From: Hoeflea sp.
GTDB lineage: Bacteria > Pseudomonadota > Alphaproteobacteria > Rhizobiales > Rhizobiaceae
Length of the DNA: 64,000 bases
Direction: 5' to 3'
Assembly (NCBI GenBank): GCA_019084245.1
Contig: JAHRFE010000040.1
Location: 97,680-161,679 of the forward strand
Shown: positions 34,974-45,047 of the stretch, one piece after another
Layout: every line of letters begins with the position of its first letter
How positions within the stretch are numbered: position 1 is the stretch's first letter
The notes under the pieces: generated by a model
What the model was told of the DNA's origin: nothing
Seen by the model: only the letters and a program-made list of their open reading frames with translations
Databases searched by the model: none
Translations under genes and position numbers: made by a program

Positions 34974-35044
34974 TAGATCGTTTCCTCAGAGCTGAAGCCA
35001 TATGCGCCCCTAACTTCAATGTACCGCGACCGGTTTAAACCGCC

Positions 35045-35058
35045 TTGACGGATGTCAA
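35045..35058. promoter_or_regulatory. FNR/FixK-like dyad between phaC and the acyl-CoA synthetase gene
   Basis: TTGAC-GGAT-GTCAA is a perfect dyad of the FNR/CRP superfamily type (anaerobox consensus TTGAT-N4-ATCAA). It lies 72-85 bp upstream of the phaC start in the 303-bp divergent region (34974-35276), the rest of which shows no gene. Oxygen-responsive control of polyhydroxybutyrate synthesis by FixK/FnrN is plausible but only inferred. Confidence 0.4.
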
Positions 35059-35276
35059 ACGCGATTGCCGCTACGGGTATCGGATTTTTCCGGTCGCGGC
35101 GTGCCTGGAAGCCCGAAGTCCGCGCTCGGTGAGGATGAGGGAGCCCGACTGCTGCAGTAGTGTGACAGCTCTTCATTCCGAGCCTGCCGCCTGATAGGAA
35201 TTGCTTCCAAGTCTTTTCTTCTTCGCCCCCTGATTGCCGCGGGAGAACCAGGCTGCTTGTGCAAGGATTATCACCC

Positions 35277-36947
35277 ATGATGTTGCCCGCCGGACAGACC
35301 CTTGATGACATTGCCGCGCGTTTCGAATGGAATGTTCCGGAGTTCTTCAACATCGGCCATGCCGTGTCCGACGCCTGGGCGGCCAGGGAACCGGACCGGA
35401 TCTGTCTTGAGCATTTCAACCCTGAGGGCAGTCCGGACCAGCTGTCTTATGGTAGTCTGGCGCGGCGCTCCAATGCGTTTGCCAGGGGGCTCAGGTCTCT
35501 CGGAGTGGATCGAGGCGACCGGGTGGCGCTGATGCTGCCGCAGGGGTTTGAAACTGCCATCGCCCATGTCGCGATCTACAAGCTGGGCGCCATCGCCGTT
35601 CCACTGGCATTGCTTTTTGGAGTTGAAGCCGTTGAACACAGGCTGACCGCGTCGGGTGCCAAAGCGCTGGTCACGACTGCCAGGGGGTGTGACAAGGTGG
35701 GAGAGATCCGGCAACGTCTGACCGAGCTTGAGGCTGTTGTGGTCGCCGGGGACGATGTCAGTGGTGTCGAAGGCTATGCGGTCAGCTTTAGCGGCTTGGA
35801 GAACGCTCATACCGATGCGCCGCTGGAGATCGAGACCCGGGCTGAAGACCCCGCAATGATGATCTTCACCTCCGGAACGACCGGTTCGCCCAAGGGAGCA
35901 CTGCACGCGCATCGTGTCTTGATTGGCCATATTCCAGGGGTGCAGACCCATCATGAATTCATGGCGCAACCCGGTGACAAGCTCTGGACTCCGGCAGACT
36001 GGGCCTGGGCAGGCGGCTTGCTGAATGTGCTCTTGCCTGGTTTGCTGCTTGGCGTCCCAGTTGTTTCCTCGCCGGCGCAGAAGTTTGATCCCGAACTCGC
36101 CTACAGGATCATGGCGGAGATGGATGTCAGAAATGCTTTCATTCCGCCGACGGCGCTCAGGATCATGCGGACGGTGTCCGATCCCTTGTCGCGCCACCGG
36201 CTCGACCTCCGCACCATCGGCTCCGGCGGCGAGGCGTTGGGGCGCGAAACTTATGAATGGGCAAAAAAAGTTCTGGGACTGACCATCAACGAGTTTTACG
36301 GCCAGACAGAATGCAATCTGGTGCTGGCATCCTGCGCTCAACTGGGTGTCAGCCGCGGCGGCGCTATCGGCAAGCCGGTTCCCGGGCACGAGGTCGCTGT
36401 CATTGATGATCAGGGGCATGTCGTTGCTGATGGAAGGTCGGGCCAGATTGCCGTCAAGCGGCCAGACCCGGTCATGTTCCTGGGCTATTGGCAGAATGAT
36501 GCAGCGACGGAGGCCAAGTTCATCGGCGACTGGATGTTGACCGGGGATCAGGGGGTTCGGGATGCGGATGGGTATTTTTCGTTCTTCGGTCGCGATGATG
36601 ATGTGATCACCTCCTCGGGCTACCGGATCGGGCCGGGTGAAATCGAGGATTGCCTGACTGGTCATCCCGCGGTGGCGCTGGCTGCCGTCGTGGGCAAGCC
36701 CGATCCGATGCGCACCGAAATCGTCAAGGCCTATATCGTGGCGGCACCCGGGTTCAAGGCGGATGCCGACCTTGCCGCGTCCGTTCGTGACTGGGTCAAG
36801 ACGCGGTTGTCGGCGCACGAATATCCGCGGGAAGTCGAATTTGTCGACAGCCTGCCTCTGACCACGACCGGCAAGGTCATCAGACGAATATTGAGAGATC
36901 GGGCGATAGAAGAAACCCGCGACCGGCCGGAGACATCGGAAGCTTGA
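35277..36947 (+). CDS. acyl-CoA synthetase (AMP-dependent ligase)
   Basis: The 556-residue ANL-superfamily enzyme activates a carboxylic acid as the adenylate, then forms the CoA thioester. Seen: the ATP-binding MIFTSGTTGSPKGALH motif (about residue 200), NEFYGQTECNLV, the hinge GYFSFFGRDDDVITSSGYRIGPGEIE, and the catalytic Lys in TTTGKVIRR. It resembles the acetoacetyl-/medium-chain acyl-CoA synthetase branch of alphaproteobacteria; the substrate is unknown. The start at 35277 has AAGGAT 8 nt upstream. It diverges from phaC, which suggests a role in acyl storage. Confidence 0.9.
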   Translation: MMLPAGQTLDDIAARFEWNVPEFFNIGHAVSDAWAAREPDRICLEHFNPEGSPDQLSYGSLARRSNAFARGLRSLGVDRGDRVALMLPQGFETAIAHVAIYKLGAIAVPLALLFGVEAVEHRLTASGAKALVTTARGCDKVGEIRQRLTELEAVVVAGDDVSGVEGYAVSFSGLENAHTDAPLEIETRAEDPAMMIFTSGTTGSPKGALHAHRVLIGHIPGVQTHHEFMAQPGDKLWTPADWAWAGGLLNVLLPGLLLGVPVVSSPAQKFDPELAYRIMAEMDVRNAFIPPTALRIMRTVSDPLSRHRLDLRTIGSGGEALGRETYEWAKKVLGLTINEFYGQTECNLVLASCAQLGVSRGGAIGKPVPGHEVAVIDDQGHVVADGRSGQIAVKRPDPVMFLGYWQNDAATEAKFIGDWMLTGDQGVRDADGYFSFFGRDDDVITSSGYRIGPGEIEDCLTGHPAVALAAVVGKPDPMRTEIVKAYIVAAPGFKADADLAASVRDWVKTRLSAHEYPREVEFVDSLPLTTTGKVIRRILRDRAIEETRDRPETSEA

Positions 36948-38222
36948 TCAGCAGCGGGCCATGCCGCGGATTTTTTCCCGCAGGAGTCGCGCGATATTGC
37001 GTGTGTTGCGGTAGATATGGAGTTGGGTCGCGACCTGGCGCACATCCCGGTCATGCCTTGGATCAAGGCCGATGACCATCGTGCCTATGGTTTCCCGCTC
37101 GGTCCACATGCGGCTCATGACCGGGTGATCCGGTATCGCACAGGAGTCGGTGCGCCGGATATTGAGATCATCAAGATGCCATTCGGTCAGCCGGTCAACC
37201 AGCAGCTTGCCGGGCGAATAGCGCGCATAGGTCTCATCATAGGCGGTTTTCCAGGTCCATGCCTCGCCCGATGAGATGAACACGATCATGGAGGCGATCG
37301 GCTCGCCGTTGAGCGCCAGGCTGTGAATGCGCACGCTGTCAACTTCTGCGAGACTGTTGATCGCTTCCCGGGCAAAGGCCGCGCGGTAACGGTCGGCAAC
37401 CATGGCCGACTTGCGGCGACCCTTCCAGCCGGAGTCTTCGAGTGTCAGGAATTCTTCGAGGTGATATCGGATTTCGTCGGGCTGGCGGGCCACCATGTAG
37501 GTGAGTTCCCCATGCTCTGACAGCCGCCGCCATTGCCTGCGCATTTCATGACGGTGATGCCGGGAAACCGACCGGGCGAGATACGCCTCGCCGTCCAGCG
37601 TGCTTTCCAGAAACGGCCGCTCAAGCTCGTCGGTGACGGCGACTGAAAGGTTGCGGCCCGCGGCGACGGCGCGAATCAGGGCGGCCACAGGACCGTTGAG
37701 CCGCATGTCCGGCAGCACGAGGATGCCTGGCAGACCAGATTGAGGCCGGCCAAGCGCTTCGAACATGTTGTCGAGCGTTTCTGCTGCATCCTCACGGTCC
37801 AGCAGCGGGGTGCCCAATGGACCGAACGGGTTGGCCCATGCGCGGATAATGGGTGCGCCGACTGAAAAACCAGGTCTTTCGACCGAAAAAGGCAGCATCA
37901 GCCGCATGCGGGAATGAGTGTCGGTCTCATCGCGCATCAGCATGAGGCGGATGACCCTGTCTTCAAGCCGCGGCATGGCTGGCGCCAGGAAGCGGCCCGA
38001 AAAGAAGATGTTGGGCTCCATGGCCCGGTTTGTCAGGAAATCGAGTTCTTCCTGAAGCTCATAGCCAGCGCGTGCCGGATAGATCGCCAGCCGCCTTCCG
38101 GGACGGCCGACGGCAATATCGTGGTCGGCCAGCGGGCGGGCGGTCTCGACCTGGGCAAACTCGCCAATCAGCGTATTGGCCTGGCTCGCAACTTCTTCGT
38201 GAACAATCGGGCTGGAAGCCAT
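36948..38222 (-). CDS. GNAT-type acyltransferase (BcsL/CelD-like, FemAB fold)
   Basis: The 424-residue protein has an N-terminal domain of unclear function and a C-terminal GNAT (Acetyltransf_6) domain of the type found in cellulose biosynthesis and FemAB-like proteins. Seen: ARSVSRHHRHEMRRQWRRLSEHG, FLTLEDSGWKGRRKSAM and IASMIVFISSGEAWTWKTAYDETYARYSPGKLLV, the family blocks. It starts 2 bp after the stop of the flippase gene, so the pair forms an operon, probably for a surface polysaccharide. The stop abuts the acyl-CoA synthetase stop with no gap. Confidence 0.82.
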   Translation of the reverse strand: MASSPIVHEEVASQANTLIGEFAQVETARPLADHDIAVGRPGRRLAIYPARAGYELQEELDFLTNRAMEPNIFFSGRFLAPAMPRLEDRVIRLMLMRDETDTHSRMRLMLPFSVERPGFSVGAPIIRAWANPFGPLGTPLLDREDAAETLDNMFEALGRPQSGLPGILVLPDMRLNGPVAALIRAVAAGRNLSVAVTDELERPFLESTLDGEAYLARSVSRHHRHEMRRQWRRLSEHGELTYMVARQPDEIRYHLEEFLTLEDSGWKGRRKSAMVADRYRAAFAREAINSLAEVDSVRIHSLALNGEPIASMIVFISSGEAWTWKTAYDETYARYSPGKLLVDRLTEWHLDDLNIRRTDSCAIPDHPVMSRMWTERETIGTMVIGLDPRHDRDVRQVATQLHIYRNTRNIARLLREKIRGMARC

Positions 38223-38224
38223 GT

Positions 38225-39634
38225 CTAGCTGGCCTCTGATGCTGAATGCCTGGCGCCTGCGGGCGGCCGGGAGGCAATGAACATGACGATGCCAAGCCTT
38301 TGCCGCACGATGACGTGCAGCAGGCAGGCCTCGATCACCATGGCGGCGGCGGTGGCGGTGGCCGCGCCGATCAGTCCCCAGGCCGGGATCAAGATGACAT
38401 TGAGGGCAAGATTGGCTGCCAGCGCGGTTGCATAAATCGCGGCACAGATCTTGTGTTCGCCTGCCATGGTCAGGAGCACTTCGCCAGGGCCGATCATGGC
38501 CTTGGCGATAATGCCAGCAAACAGCACGACCATGATCATGTGCCCATCCTGAAACGCCGGCCCGAACAGCGATAGCAGAAACGGTCCTGCCATGATCACC
38601 AGACCACCAACCAGCAATGAGGGCCAGAAGGTCCATTGCACTGTCTGCCGGGCAAATGCCGCGAGGGCGATGGGGTCGTCGCCCGATACCAGGCCTGAAA
38701 ACCTCTGCGCGGCGGCTGCCTTGACCGCGAAATAGACAAAATGAACCAGCGCCATGGTCTTGGCGGCGGCGAAATACACGGCCACCTTTTCCGGCGGCAA
38801 ATACAGCCCGACAATGATCACATCGGCATTGGTGAGCATGAAGTAGAAGCCTTCGATCAGGAAGATCGGAAAGGCGACCAGCAGCCAGGTTCTGAAATGG
38901 ATCTCCACCCGGCGCGCGGGAAAGCGGTTTCGCAGCTTGCCGGTGACGACGACAAATTGAATGACGGTGGTCAGATAGGCCGCTGCAAGGGCTGCGAGAA
39001 TTGCGGTGTTGGCGTCAGCCATTCGCCCGAGGCCAATAGCGCCAGCGACAAAGGCAAGAATGAGAAGCGGACGCACGATGTAGGTGGGGCTGAGCGCATA
39101 AACCGGCCAGCCATTGGCGCGCGCGGTGCCATCGAGCACGTCCCCCAAGGCAATCATCGGCAGCACAAAGGCGCCAACGAACAACGGCTGGACGTAGTGC
39201 GACTCGATCCTGTCGCCCAGGAAATAGAGCGCGGCGATGCCGGTGGCGGCGATCAGCGTCGCCGACAGCATGGAGAATATCCGGGCCGTCGCGGCCAGCC
39301 CCATGATGGCTTCGTCAGCACCGGCGGTGCGGTATTGCGGCAGAAACCGGATCACCGCGGTGTGAAACCCGAGACAGGAAAGATTGCCCAGGATGATGGC
39401 GATGACCCAGACAAAAACGAAAACGCCATATTCGAATTCGCCCATCAGGCGTGCAAGGATGATCTGGGATACAAAGGCGATAGCCGCGCTGACCACACGG
39501 ATGGCAAAAGCAATCATCGCCATGCGGCTTGCGGCGCCGGTTTCATCAGTCGCGGTCAACACTTCGAACACAGGCGTCAGCCGCGCGGCATAGCGCGGCG
39601 GCAGCATCTTGCCTGCGGTGTCGATCAACGTCAT
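38225..39634 (-). CDS. polysaccharide flippase (Wzx-like, MOP superfamily)
   Basis: The 469-residue protein has 12-14 membrane segments and the MOP-family arrangement: ILARLMGEFEYGVFVFVWVIAIILG near the N-terminus and an LFGPAFQDGHMIMVVLFAG region late. It would translocate lipid-linked oligosaccharides across the inner membrane. The start at 39634 (MTLIDTAGK) is the likeliest; the frame is open 11 codons further upstream. The 270-bp upstream stretch to secA has no supportable gene. Only a GNAT-type transferase accompanies it; no glycosyltransferases are in view. Confidence 0.85.
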   Translation of the reverse strand: MTLIDTAGKMLPPRYAARLTPVFEVLTATDETGAASRMAMIAFAIRVVSAAIAFVSQIILARLMGEFEYGVFVFVWVIAIILGNLSCLGFHTAVIRFLPQYRTAGADEAIMGLAATARIFSMLSATLIAATGIAALYFLGDRIESHYVQPLFVGAFVLPMIALGDVLDGTARANGWPVYALSPTYIVRPLLILAFVAGAIGLGRMADANTAILAALAAAYLTTVIQFVVVTGKLRNRFPARRVEIHFRTWLLVAFPIFLIEGFYFMLTNADVIIVGLYLPPEKVAVYFAAAKTMALVHFVYFAVKAAAAQRFSGLVSGDDPIALAAFARQTVQWTFWPSLLVGGLVIMAGPFLLSLFGPAFQDGHMIMVVLFAGIIAKAMIGPGEVLLTMAGEHKICAAIYATALAANLALNVILIPAWGLIGAATATAAAMVIEACLLHVIVRQRLGIVMFIASRPPAGARHSASEAS

Positions 39635-39904
39635 GGTCAGGTTTCTATCCTGTTGCTGTCCACGCACATTGTCACGGCGACGTTAAGAAACGGTTGGGGC
39701 GGTGACGGCTTTTGCACGCGGAAAGCAGCAGGCGGCGGGCCCGGCACGGGCAGGATCGGTTTTTCGGTCAGGAATAGGCTCACGAGCGCTCAAATGAACG
39801 GTGCTGTATCTGGCTGACGTGGCTGAGCGGCCGACCCGCAAAAGCGGCGCCGATCCTTCTCAGTCAGGTCGCGCTCGGCGGGTTCGCACTTGGCCGGTGA
39901 CCGC

Positions 39905-42622
39905 TTAGTAAGCGCCGTGGCAATGCTTGTATTTCTTGCCTGAACCGCAAGGGCAGGCCTCATTGCGGCCGACCTTGCCCCATGTCGATTCGTCGTCCGG
40001 ATCGCGGTTTTCCGGCGCCACGACCCCGGCGGATATTTGGGCTCCTGAGGAATCGAACTCATCCTCCCCGGTGGTGGCGTCGATGTGGTGGCCTTCCATG
40101 CCTTCAGGCAATTGAGGTTCCGGAGTGGCCGCGGCCTCGCGAACGATCTCGACGCGCATCAATTGCGCCATCACAGCCTGGCGCAGGTTGGCCAGCAGGG
40201 CCTGAAACAGTTCAAATGCTTCGGACTTGTATTCCTGAAGCGGATCACGTTGCGCATAACCGCGGAAGCCGACCACCGAGCGAAGGTGGTCGAGATTGAC
40301 CAGATGTTCGCGCCAGAGGTGATCCAGTGTCTGGAGAACAACCGATTTCTCCACATAGGTCATGATCTCGGGACCGAACCGCTCGGCTCGCTCCTTGGCG
40401 AGCTTGTCGCTGGCTTCGATGATACGGGTGCGGATGTCGTCTTCGGCAATGCCTTCTTCCGCAGCCCATTCCTCGATCGGCAGATCGAGGTTGAGATAGG
40501 CCTGGACGCCCTTCTTGAGCTCGGCGACATTCCATTGTTCGGCGTAGGCCTTTTCCGGAATGTGCAGATTGACCAGGCCGTCGATGACTTCGCGCCGCAT
40601 GTCCTCGATGGTTTCGGAAATCGATTCCGAATCCATCAATTCCTTGCGCTGCTCGAACACCACCTTGCGCTGGTCATTCATCACATCGTCGAATTTGAGC
40701 AGGTTCTTGCGGATGTCGAAGTTGCGCGCCTCGACCTTTTTCTGTGCCCGCTCCAGCGCCTTGTTGATCCATGGATGGATGATCGGCTCGCCGTCCTTCA
40801 GACCGAGCGTCTTGAGCATGCTGTCCATGCGCTCGGAGCCGAAAATACGCATCAGGTCATCCTGCAGGGACAGGAAGAACTTGGATCGGCCGGGATCGCC
40901 CTGACGACCGGAGCGGCCGCGCAGCTGGTTGTCGATGCGGCGGCTCTCGTGGCGCTCGGTGGCGAGCACGTAAAGGCCGCCTGCGGCGAGCGCCTGATCC
41001 TTGAGCGCCTGGATCTCGGCGCGGATTGTCTTTTCCTTTTCATCGCGCTCGGGACCTTCAGGCATTTCGCCGAGTTCCTGAGCGACGCGCATGTCGGCAT
41101 TGCCGCCCAGCTGAATGTCGGTGCCGCGGCCGGCCATGTTGGTGGCAATCGTGATCGCACCGGGGACGCCGGCTTGCGAGACGATATAGGCTTCCTGCTC
41201 GTGATAACGGGCGTTGAGCACTTTGAATTCCGTCACGCCTTCCTTGCGGAGCAATTCCGCAAGAATTTCCGACTTCTCGATGGATGTCGTGCCCACGAGA
41301 ACGGGCTGCATCTTTTCGCGCGACAGCTTGATGTCGCTGATGATCGCCTGATATTTTTCCTCGACGGTGCGGTAGACCTCGTCATCTTCATCGAGACGGG
41401 CAATCGGCACGTTTGTGGGCACTTCCACCACTTCGAGGCCATAGATATCGCCAAACTCCTCGGCCTCTGTCGAGGCCGTGCCGGTCATGCCGGCAAGCTT
41501 GGAATACATGCGGAAATAGTTCTGGAACGTGATCGACGCCAGGGTCTGGTTTTCCGGCTGGATCTTGACGCCTTCCTTGGCCTCAAGTGCCTGATGCTGA
41601 CCTTCCGAATAGCGCCGGCCCGGCATCATCCGCCCGGTAAACTCGTCAATGATGACGATCTCGTCATTGCGGACGATGTAGTCCTTGTCACGGGCGAAGA
41701 GCCGGTGCGCCTTGAGCGCGTTGTTGATGTGGTGAACCACGGCGACGTTTTCGACATCGTAGAGGGATTCACCCTTGAGCATGCCGGCTTCCGCCAGCAT
41801 GGCTTCGAGCTTCTCGGTGCCGCTTTCCGTGAACGTGGCGGACCGTTGCTTTTCGTCGATGTCGTAATCGTCGGGTTCGAGCTTCTGGATCAGCGCGTCG
41901 ATGCTGGTGTAGAGATCGGAGCGATCGTCCAGCGGGCCGGAGATGATCAGCGGCGTGCGGGCCTCGTCGACAAGGATCGAGTCCACCTCGTCGACGATGG
42001 CGTAATTGTGGCCGCGCTGGACCATCTGGGCGCGATCATATTTCATGTTGTCGCGGAGATAATCGAAGCCGAGTTCGTTGTTGGTGGCATAGGTGATGTC
42101 GCAGGCGTAAGCCTCGCGGCGCTCATCATCGTCCATGCCATGCACGACAATGCCGGTGGTCAGGCCCAGGAAGCCATAGATCCGGGCCATCCATTCAGCG
42201 TCGCGCCGCGCCAGGTAATCATTGACGGTAACGACGTGGACGCCTTTGCCGGCAAGCGCGTTGAGATAGACAGCCAGTGTGGCGACCAGCGTCTTGCCTT
42301 CACCCGTCTTCATTTCGGCGATGGCGTTTTCATTGAGGATCATGCCGCCGATCAGCTGGACGTCGAAGGGCCGCAGCCCGATGGCGCGGCGAGCCGCTTC
42401 ACGCACCGTTGCAAACGCCGGAACCAGAAGATCGTCAAGTTTTGCGCCACCGGCAATCTGTTCGCGGAACTGACGTGTGCGATCCGCCAGTTCAGCATCG
42501 CTGAGTGCGGCGAGTTGCGGTTCCAGAGCATTGATTGCGTCGACTTTTGGCTGATAGGCCCGAATCCGGCGGTCATTTGATGAACCAAACAATTTACGGG
42601 CGATTGCGCCAAACTTGACCAT
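39905..42622 (-). CDS. secA: preprotein translocase subunit SecA
   Basis: The 905-residue ATPase drives Sec-dependent export. Seen: the Walker [12 protein letters not shown] (about residues 105-115), FDYLRDNM, the DEAD-type [23 protein letters not shown], the PRTXL-like [48 protein letters not shown], and the C-terminal zinc-binding [14 protein letters not shown]. The start at 42622 has AAAGGA upstream. It diverges from the PPIase gene, with a 254-bp region between them that contains no supportable gene. Confidence 0.97.
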   Translation of the reverse strand: MVKFGAIARKLFGSSNDRRIRAYQPKVDAINALEPQLAALSDAELADRTRQFREQIAGGAKLDDLLVPAFATVREAARRAIGLRPFDVQLIGGMILNENAIAEMKTGEGKTLVATLAVYLNALAGKGVHVVTVNDYLARRDAEWMARIYGFLGLTTGIVVHGMDDDERREAYACDITYATNNELGFDYLRDNMKYDRAQMVQRGHNYAIVDEVDSILVDEARTPLIISGPLDDRSDLYTSIDALIQKLEPDDYDIDEKQRSATFTESGTEKLEAMLAEAGMLKGESLYDVENVAVVHHINNALKAHRLFARDKDYIVRNDEIVIIDEFTGRMMPGRRYSEGQHQALEAKEGVKIQPENQTLASITFQNYFRMYSKLAGMTGTASTEAEEFGDIYGLEVVEVPTNVPIARLDEDDEVYRTVEEKYQAIISDIKLSREKMQPVLVGTTSIEKSEILAELLRKEGVTEFKVLNARYHEQEAYIVSQAGVPGAITIATNMAGRGTDIQLGGNADMRVAQELGEMPEGPERDEKEKTIRAEIQALKDQALAAGGLYVLATERHESRRIDNQLRGRSGRQGDPGRSKFFLSLQDDLMRIFGSERMDSMLKTLGLKDGEPIIHPWINKALERAQKKVEARNFDIRKNLLKFDDVMNDQRKVVFEQRKELMDSESISETIEDMRREVIDGLVNLHIPEKAYAEQWNVAELKKGVQAYLNLDLPIEEWAAEEGIAEDDIRTRIIEASDKLAKERAERFGPEIMTYVEKSVVLQTLDHLWREHLVNLDHLRSVVGFRGYAQRDPLQEYKSEAFELFQALLANLRQAVMAQLMRVEIVREAAATPEPQLPEGMEGHHIDATTGEDEFDSSGAQISAGVVAPENRDPDDESTWGKVGRNEACPCGSGKKYKHCHGAY

Positions 42623-42876
42623 TATAATGGTCCTTTCCTGGGGCTGCACTTGAGGCAGAGCTAAAAAACCGGCGCTGGCCTGCGACCGGAAAATCGATTG
42701 AAAAGCGCCGCCCCGATAGCCTTCTTCCAGTGAAAGCCGTCTGGACGGACGGTTGGCTGACAGATAAGAGGGGGCTTGAACGATGTCAACGGCGGCGAAA
42801 CTCCGTCTTATGGCGGCCCAAATTGACGTGCACGTGGTTTGCCGCCCGCACTAAGCTTAAAATGAAAGGTCTACCC

Positions 42877-43728
42877 ATGCGCCTATCGCAGTTTGCAGCC
42901 ACGCTCCTCTTCAGTTCCATCGCTTTTCTGCCGATTCAAGCCCATGCAGCGGACGAAGCCGATCCGGTGGTGGCCACGGTCGCAGGCGTTGAGATCCTCG
43001 CGTCGGAACTTGCGATGGCGGAGGGTGATCTTGACCCACAGTTTGCTCGCCTGCCAGACGAGCAACGCCGTGTCGCGGCTCTCGCCGCTGTCATCGATAT
43101 CAAGACCCTGGCCCGCAAGGCAGAAGCTGAAAAGCTCGACCAGACCGACGAGTTCAAAAAGCTGATGGCCTTTCAGCGCGACAGGGCCCTGCACAACGCC
43201 ATTTTCAAAACGAGCGTTGTCGATCCCGTGTCGGATGCCGATATCAAGGCGCGGTATGACAGGGAAGTCGCCGCCACACCGCCGGAAGAAGAGGTCAGCG
43301 CCCGTCATATCCTTCTCAAGACTGAAGATGAAGCCAAGGCGGTTATCGCCGAGCTCGATGGAGGCAAGGATTTTGCCGAGTTGGCCAAGGAGAAGTCAAC
43401 CGGCCCAAGCGCCGGGCAAGGTGGAGACCTTGGTTATTTCACAAAGGGTCGGATGGTGCCCGAGTTTGAAGCCGTGGCGTTCGAGCTCAAAGCGGGTGAA
43501 TATGCCAAGGCGCCGGTCGAGACCCAGTTTGGATGGCATGTCATCAAGGTGGAAGACCGGCGCGCAACCGCGGCTCCGGCCTTTGAGGACGTTGCCGATC
43601 AGGTCCGCCAGGTGGTCATGCGCGAGCGCTATGGCGACTTGATCAAGTCAGCCCGCGAGGAGATCGAGATCGAAGTTCTCGATCCGGAGCTGAAGACGGC
43701 CTATGAGGCGATGAACCCGCAACAGTAA
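42877..43728 (+). CDS. periplasmic peptidylprolyl isomerase (parvulin)
   Basis: The 283-residue protein begins with a signal peptide (MRLSQFAATLLFSSIAFLPIQAHAA, cleavage near residue 25). The rotamase domain shows VSARHILLKTEDEAKAVI and the GGDLGYFTKGRMVPEFEAVAFELKAGEYAKAPVETQFGWHVIKVE pattern of PpiC-type enzymes. It assists folding of exported proteins; the position beside secA fits. The start at 42877 has AAAGG 8 nt upstream; an ATG 5 codons earlier at 42862 lacks one. It resembles rhizobial PrsA/SurA-like PPIases with the C-terminal EVLDPELKTAYEAM. Confidence 0.9.
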   Translation: MRLSQFAATLLFSSIAFLPIQAHAADEADPVVATVAGVEILASELAMAEGDLDPQFARLPDEQRRVAALAAVIDIKTLARKAEAEKLDQTDEFKKLMAFQRDRALHNAIFKTSVVDPVSDADIKARYDREVAATPPEEEVSARHILLKTEDEAKAVIAELDGGKDFAELAKEKSTGPSAGQGGDLGYFTKGRMVPEFEAVAFELKAGEYAKAPVETQFGWHVIKVEDRRATAAPAFEDVADQVRQVVMRERYGDLIKSAREEIEIEVLDPELKTAYEAMNPQQ

Positions 43729-43732
43729 CGCC

Positions 43733-43748
43733 TGGTCCAATTGGACCA
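43733..43748. promoter_or_regulatory. perfect 16-bp palindrome upstream of argJ
   Basis: TGGTCCAATTGGACCA is self-complementary over all 16 bases. It lies 5 bp after the PPIase stop and 22 bp ahead of the argJ start, near the ribosome site AGAGGACC. It could be an operator; the stem (6 bp, AATT loop) is too small to be a clear terminator. Confidence 0.35.
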
Positions 43749-43770
43749 TTCCGGCAAGAGGACCCCTCCG

Positions 43771-45012
43771 ATGTCCACCGATGTCTCTCCCCTGGCTCCC
43801 AAGTCCCTTGCCGAGCTGCCGCCGATTGCGGGTGTCCGCATCGAAACAGCGGCTGCCGGGATCAAGTACAAGGACCGGACGGATGTCATGCTGATGGTGT
43901 TCGACAAGCCGGCGGCGGTGGCGGGCGTCTTCACGACCTCGAAGTGCCCGTCCGCCCCGGTCGATTTCTGCCGCGCAAATCTCGGTGGAGGGCGTGCACG
44001 GGCGCTTGTCGTCAATTCCGGCAACGCCAATGCCTTTACCGGGCAAAAGGGCCGTGCTTCGACGGCGCTGACGGCGAAATCGGCGGCGGCGGCGGTTGGG
44101 TGCTCTGAAAGCGAGGTCTTCCTGGCCTCGACCGGCGTCATCGGCGAGCCGCTTGATGCAAGCAAATTTGCGGGTGTCCTGGACCGGATGGCGACGACTG
44201 CGAGCGGCGACCGCTGGATCGATGCGGCCCGCGCCATCATGACCACCGACACCTATCCTAAGGTTGCCACCAGGACAGCGCAAATCGATGGCGTGACGAT
44301 TACGCTCAACGGAATGGCCAAGGGCGCCGGCATGATCGCGCCTGACATGGCGACCATGCTGTCGTTCATCGTCACCGACGCCGACATCGAGACATCCGCC
44401 CTGCAGGCGATGCTCAGCCGCCATGTCGGTGCGACATTCAATGCAGTCACGGTCGACAGCGACACCTCGACCTCCGATACGCTGATGGTGTTTGCGACTG
44501 GCGCTGCGGCTGATCGCGGCGCCGGCGTGATTTCGCAGGCTTCAGATCCACGCGGCCGTGCCTTCTCCAAAGCCTTGTCCAGCCTGATGGAGGATCTGGC
44601 GATCCAGATCGTCCGTGACGGCGAGGGCGCACGCAAGCAGGTCGAGATCACCGTTACCGGCGCGGCGTCGGCCAGGGCTGCGGGACGCATCGCCCGGTCG
44701 ATCGCCAATTCGCCGCTGGTCAAGACGGCGATTGCCGGCGAGGACGCCAATTGGGGCCGCATCGTCATGGCGGTCGGCAAGGCCGGTGAGAAGGCGGAGC
44801 GGGACAAGCTGGCGATCTGGTTCGGCGATGTTCGGGTGGCCGTCGATGGCGAACGCGATCCCGCCTACAGCGAAGCGGCTGCGTCGGAAGTGATGAAACA
44901 GGACGAAATAGCCATCAGGGTGGATCTCGGGATTGGTCGCGGCAAGGCCCGGGTCTTCACGTGCGATCTGACCAAGGCCTATGTCGAGATCAATGGTGAT
45001 TACCGCAGTTGA
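43771..45012 (+). CDS. argJ: glutamate N-acetyltransferase/amino-acid acetyltransferase
   Basis: The 413-residue bifunctional enzyme catalyses the first and fifth steps of arginine synthesis. It is self-cleaved at the Thr in [16 protein letters not shown] (about residues 184-199), giving alpha and beta chains. Other seen blocks: [20 protein letters not shown]-like [11 protein letters not shown], and [16 protein letters not shown]. The start at 43771 ([11 protein letters not shown]) follows AGAGGACC; a TTG 10 codons earlier gives unlikely sequence. The next genes, GNAT and mutT, follow closely on the same strand, a conserved order in rhizobia. Confidence 0.95.
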   Translation: MSTDVSPLAPKSLAELPPIAGVRIETAAAGIKYKDRTDVMLMVFDKPAAVAGVFTTSKCPSAPVDFCRANLGGGRARALVVNSGNANAFTGQKGRASTALTAKSAAAAVGCSESEVFLASTGVIGEPLDASKFAGVLDRMATTASGDRWIDAARAIMTTDTYPKVATRTAQIDGVTITLNGMAKGAGMIAPDMATMLSFIVTDADIETSALQAMLSRHVGATFNAVTVDSDTSTSDTLMVFATGAAADRGAGVISQASDPRGRAFSKALSSLMEDLAIQIVRDGEGARKQVEITVTGAASARAAGRIARSIANSPLVKTAIAGEDANWGRIVMAVGKAGEKAERDKLAIWFGDVRVAVDGERDPAYSEAAASEVMKQDEIAIRVDLGIGRGKARVFTCDLTKAYVEINGDYRS

Positions 45013-45047
45013 GCGGTTGAGCTTATCTTCGAAAAACGGGGCGTGCC

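Noticed and set aside
39670-39690. CtrA-like TTAA-N7-TTGG upstream of the flippase gene
   Set aside because: One half site deviates from the consensus; half sites are common by chance.
40085-42580. 831-codon open frame antisense to secA
   Set aside because: Shadow of secA; sequence has no domain and overlaps essential coding.
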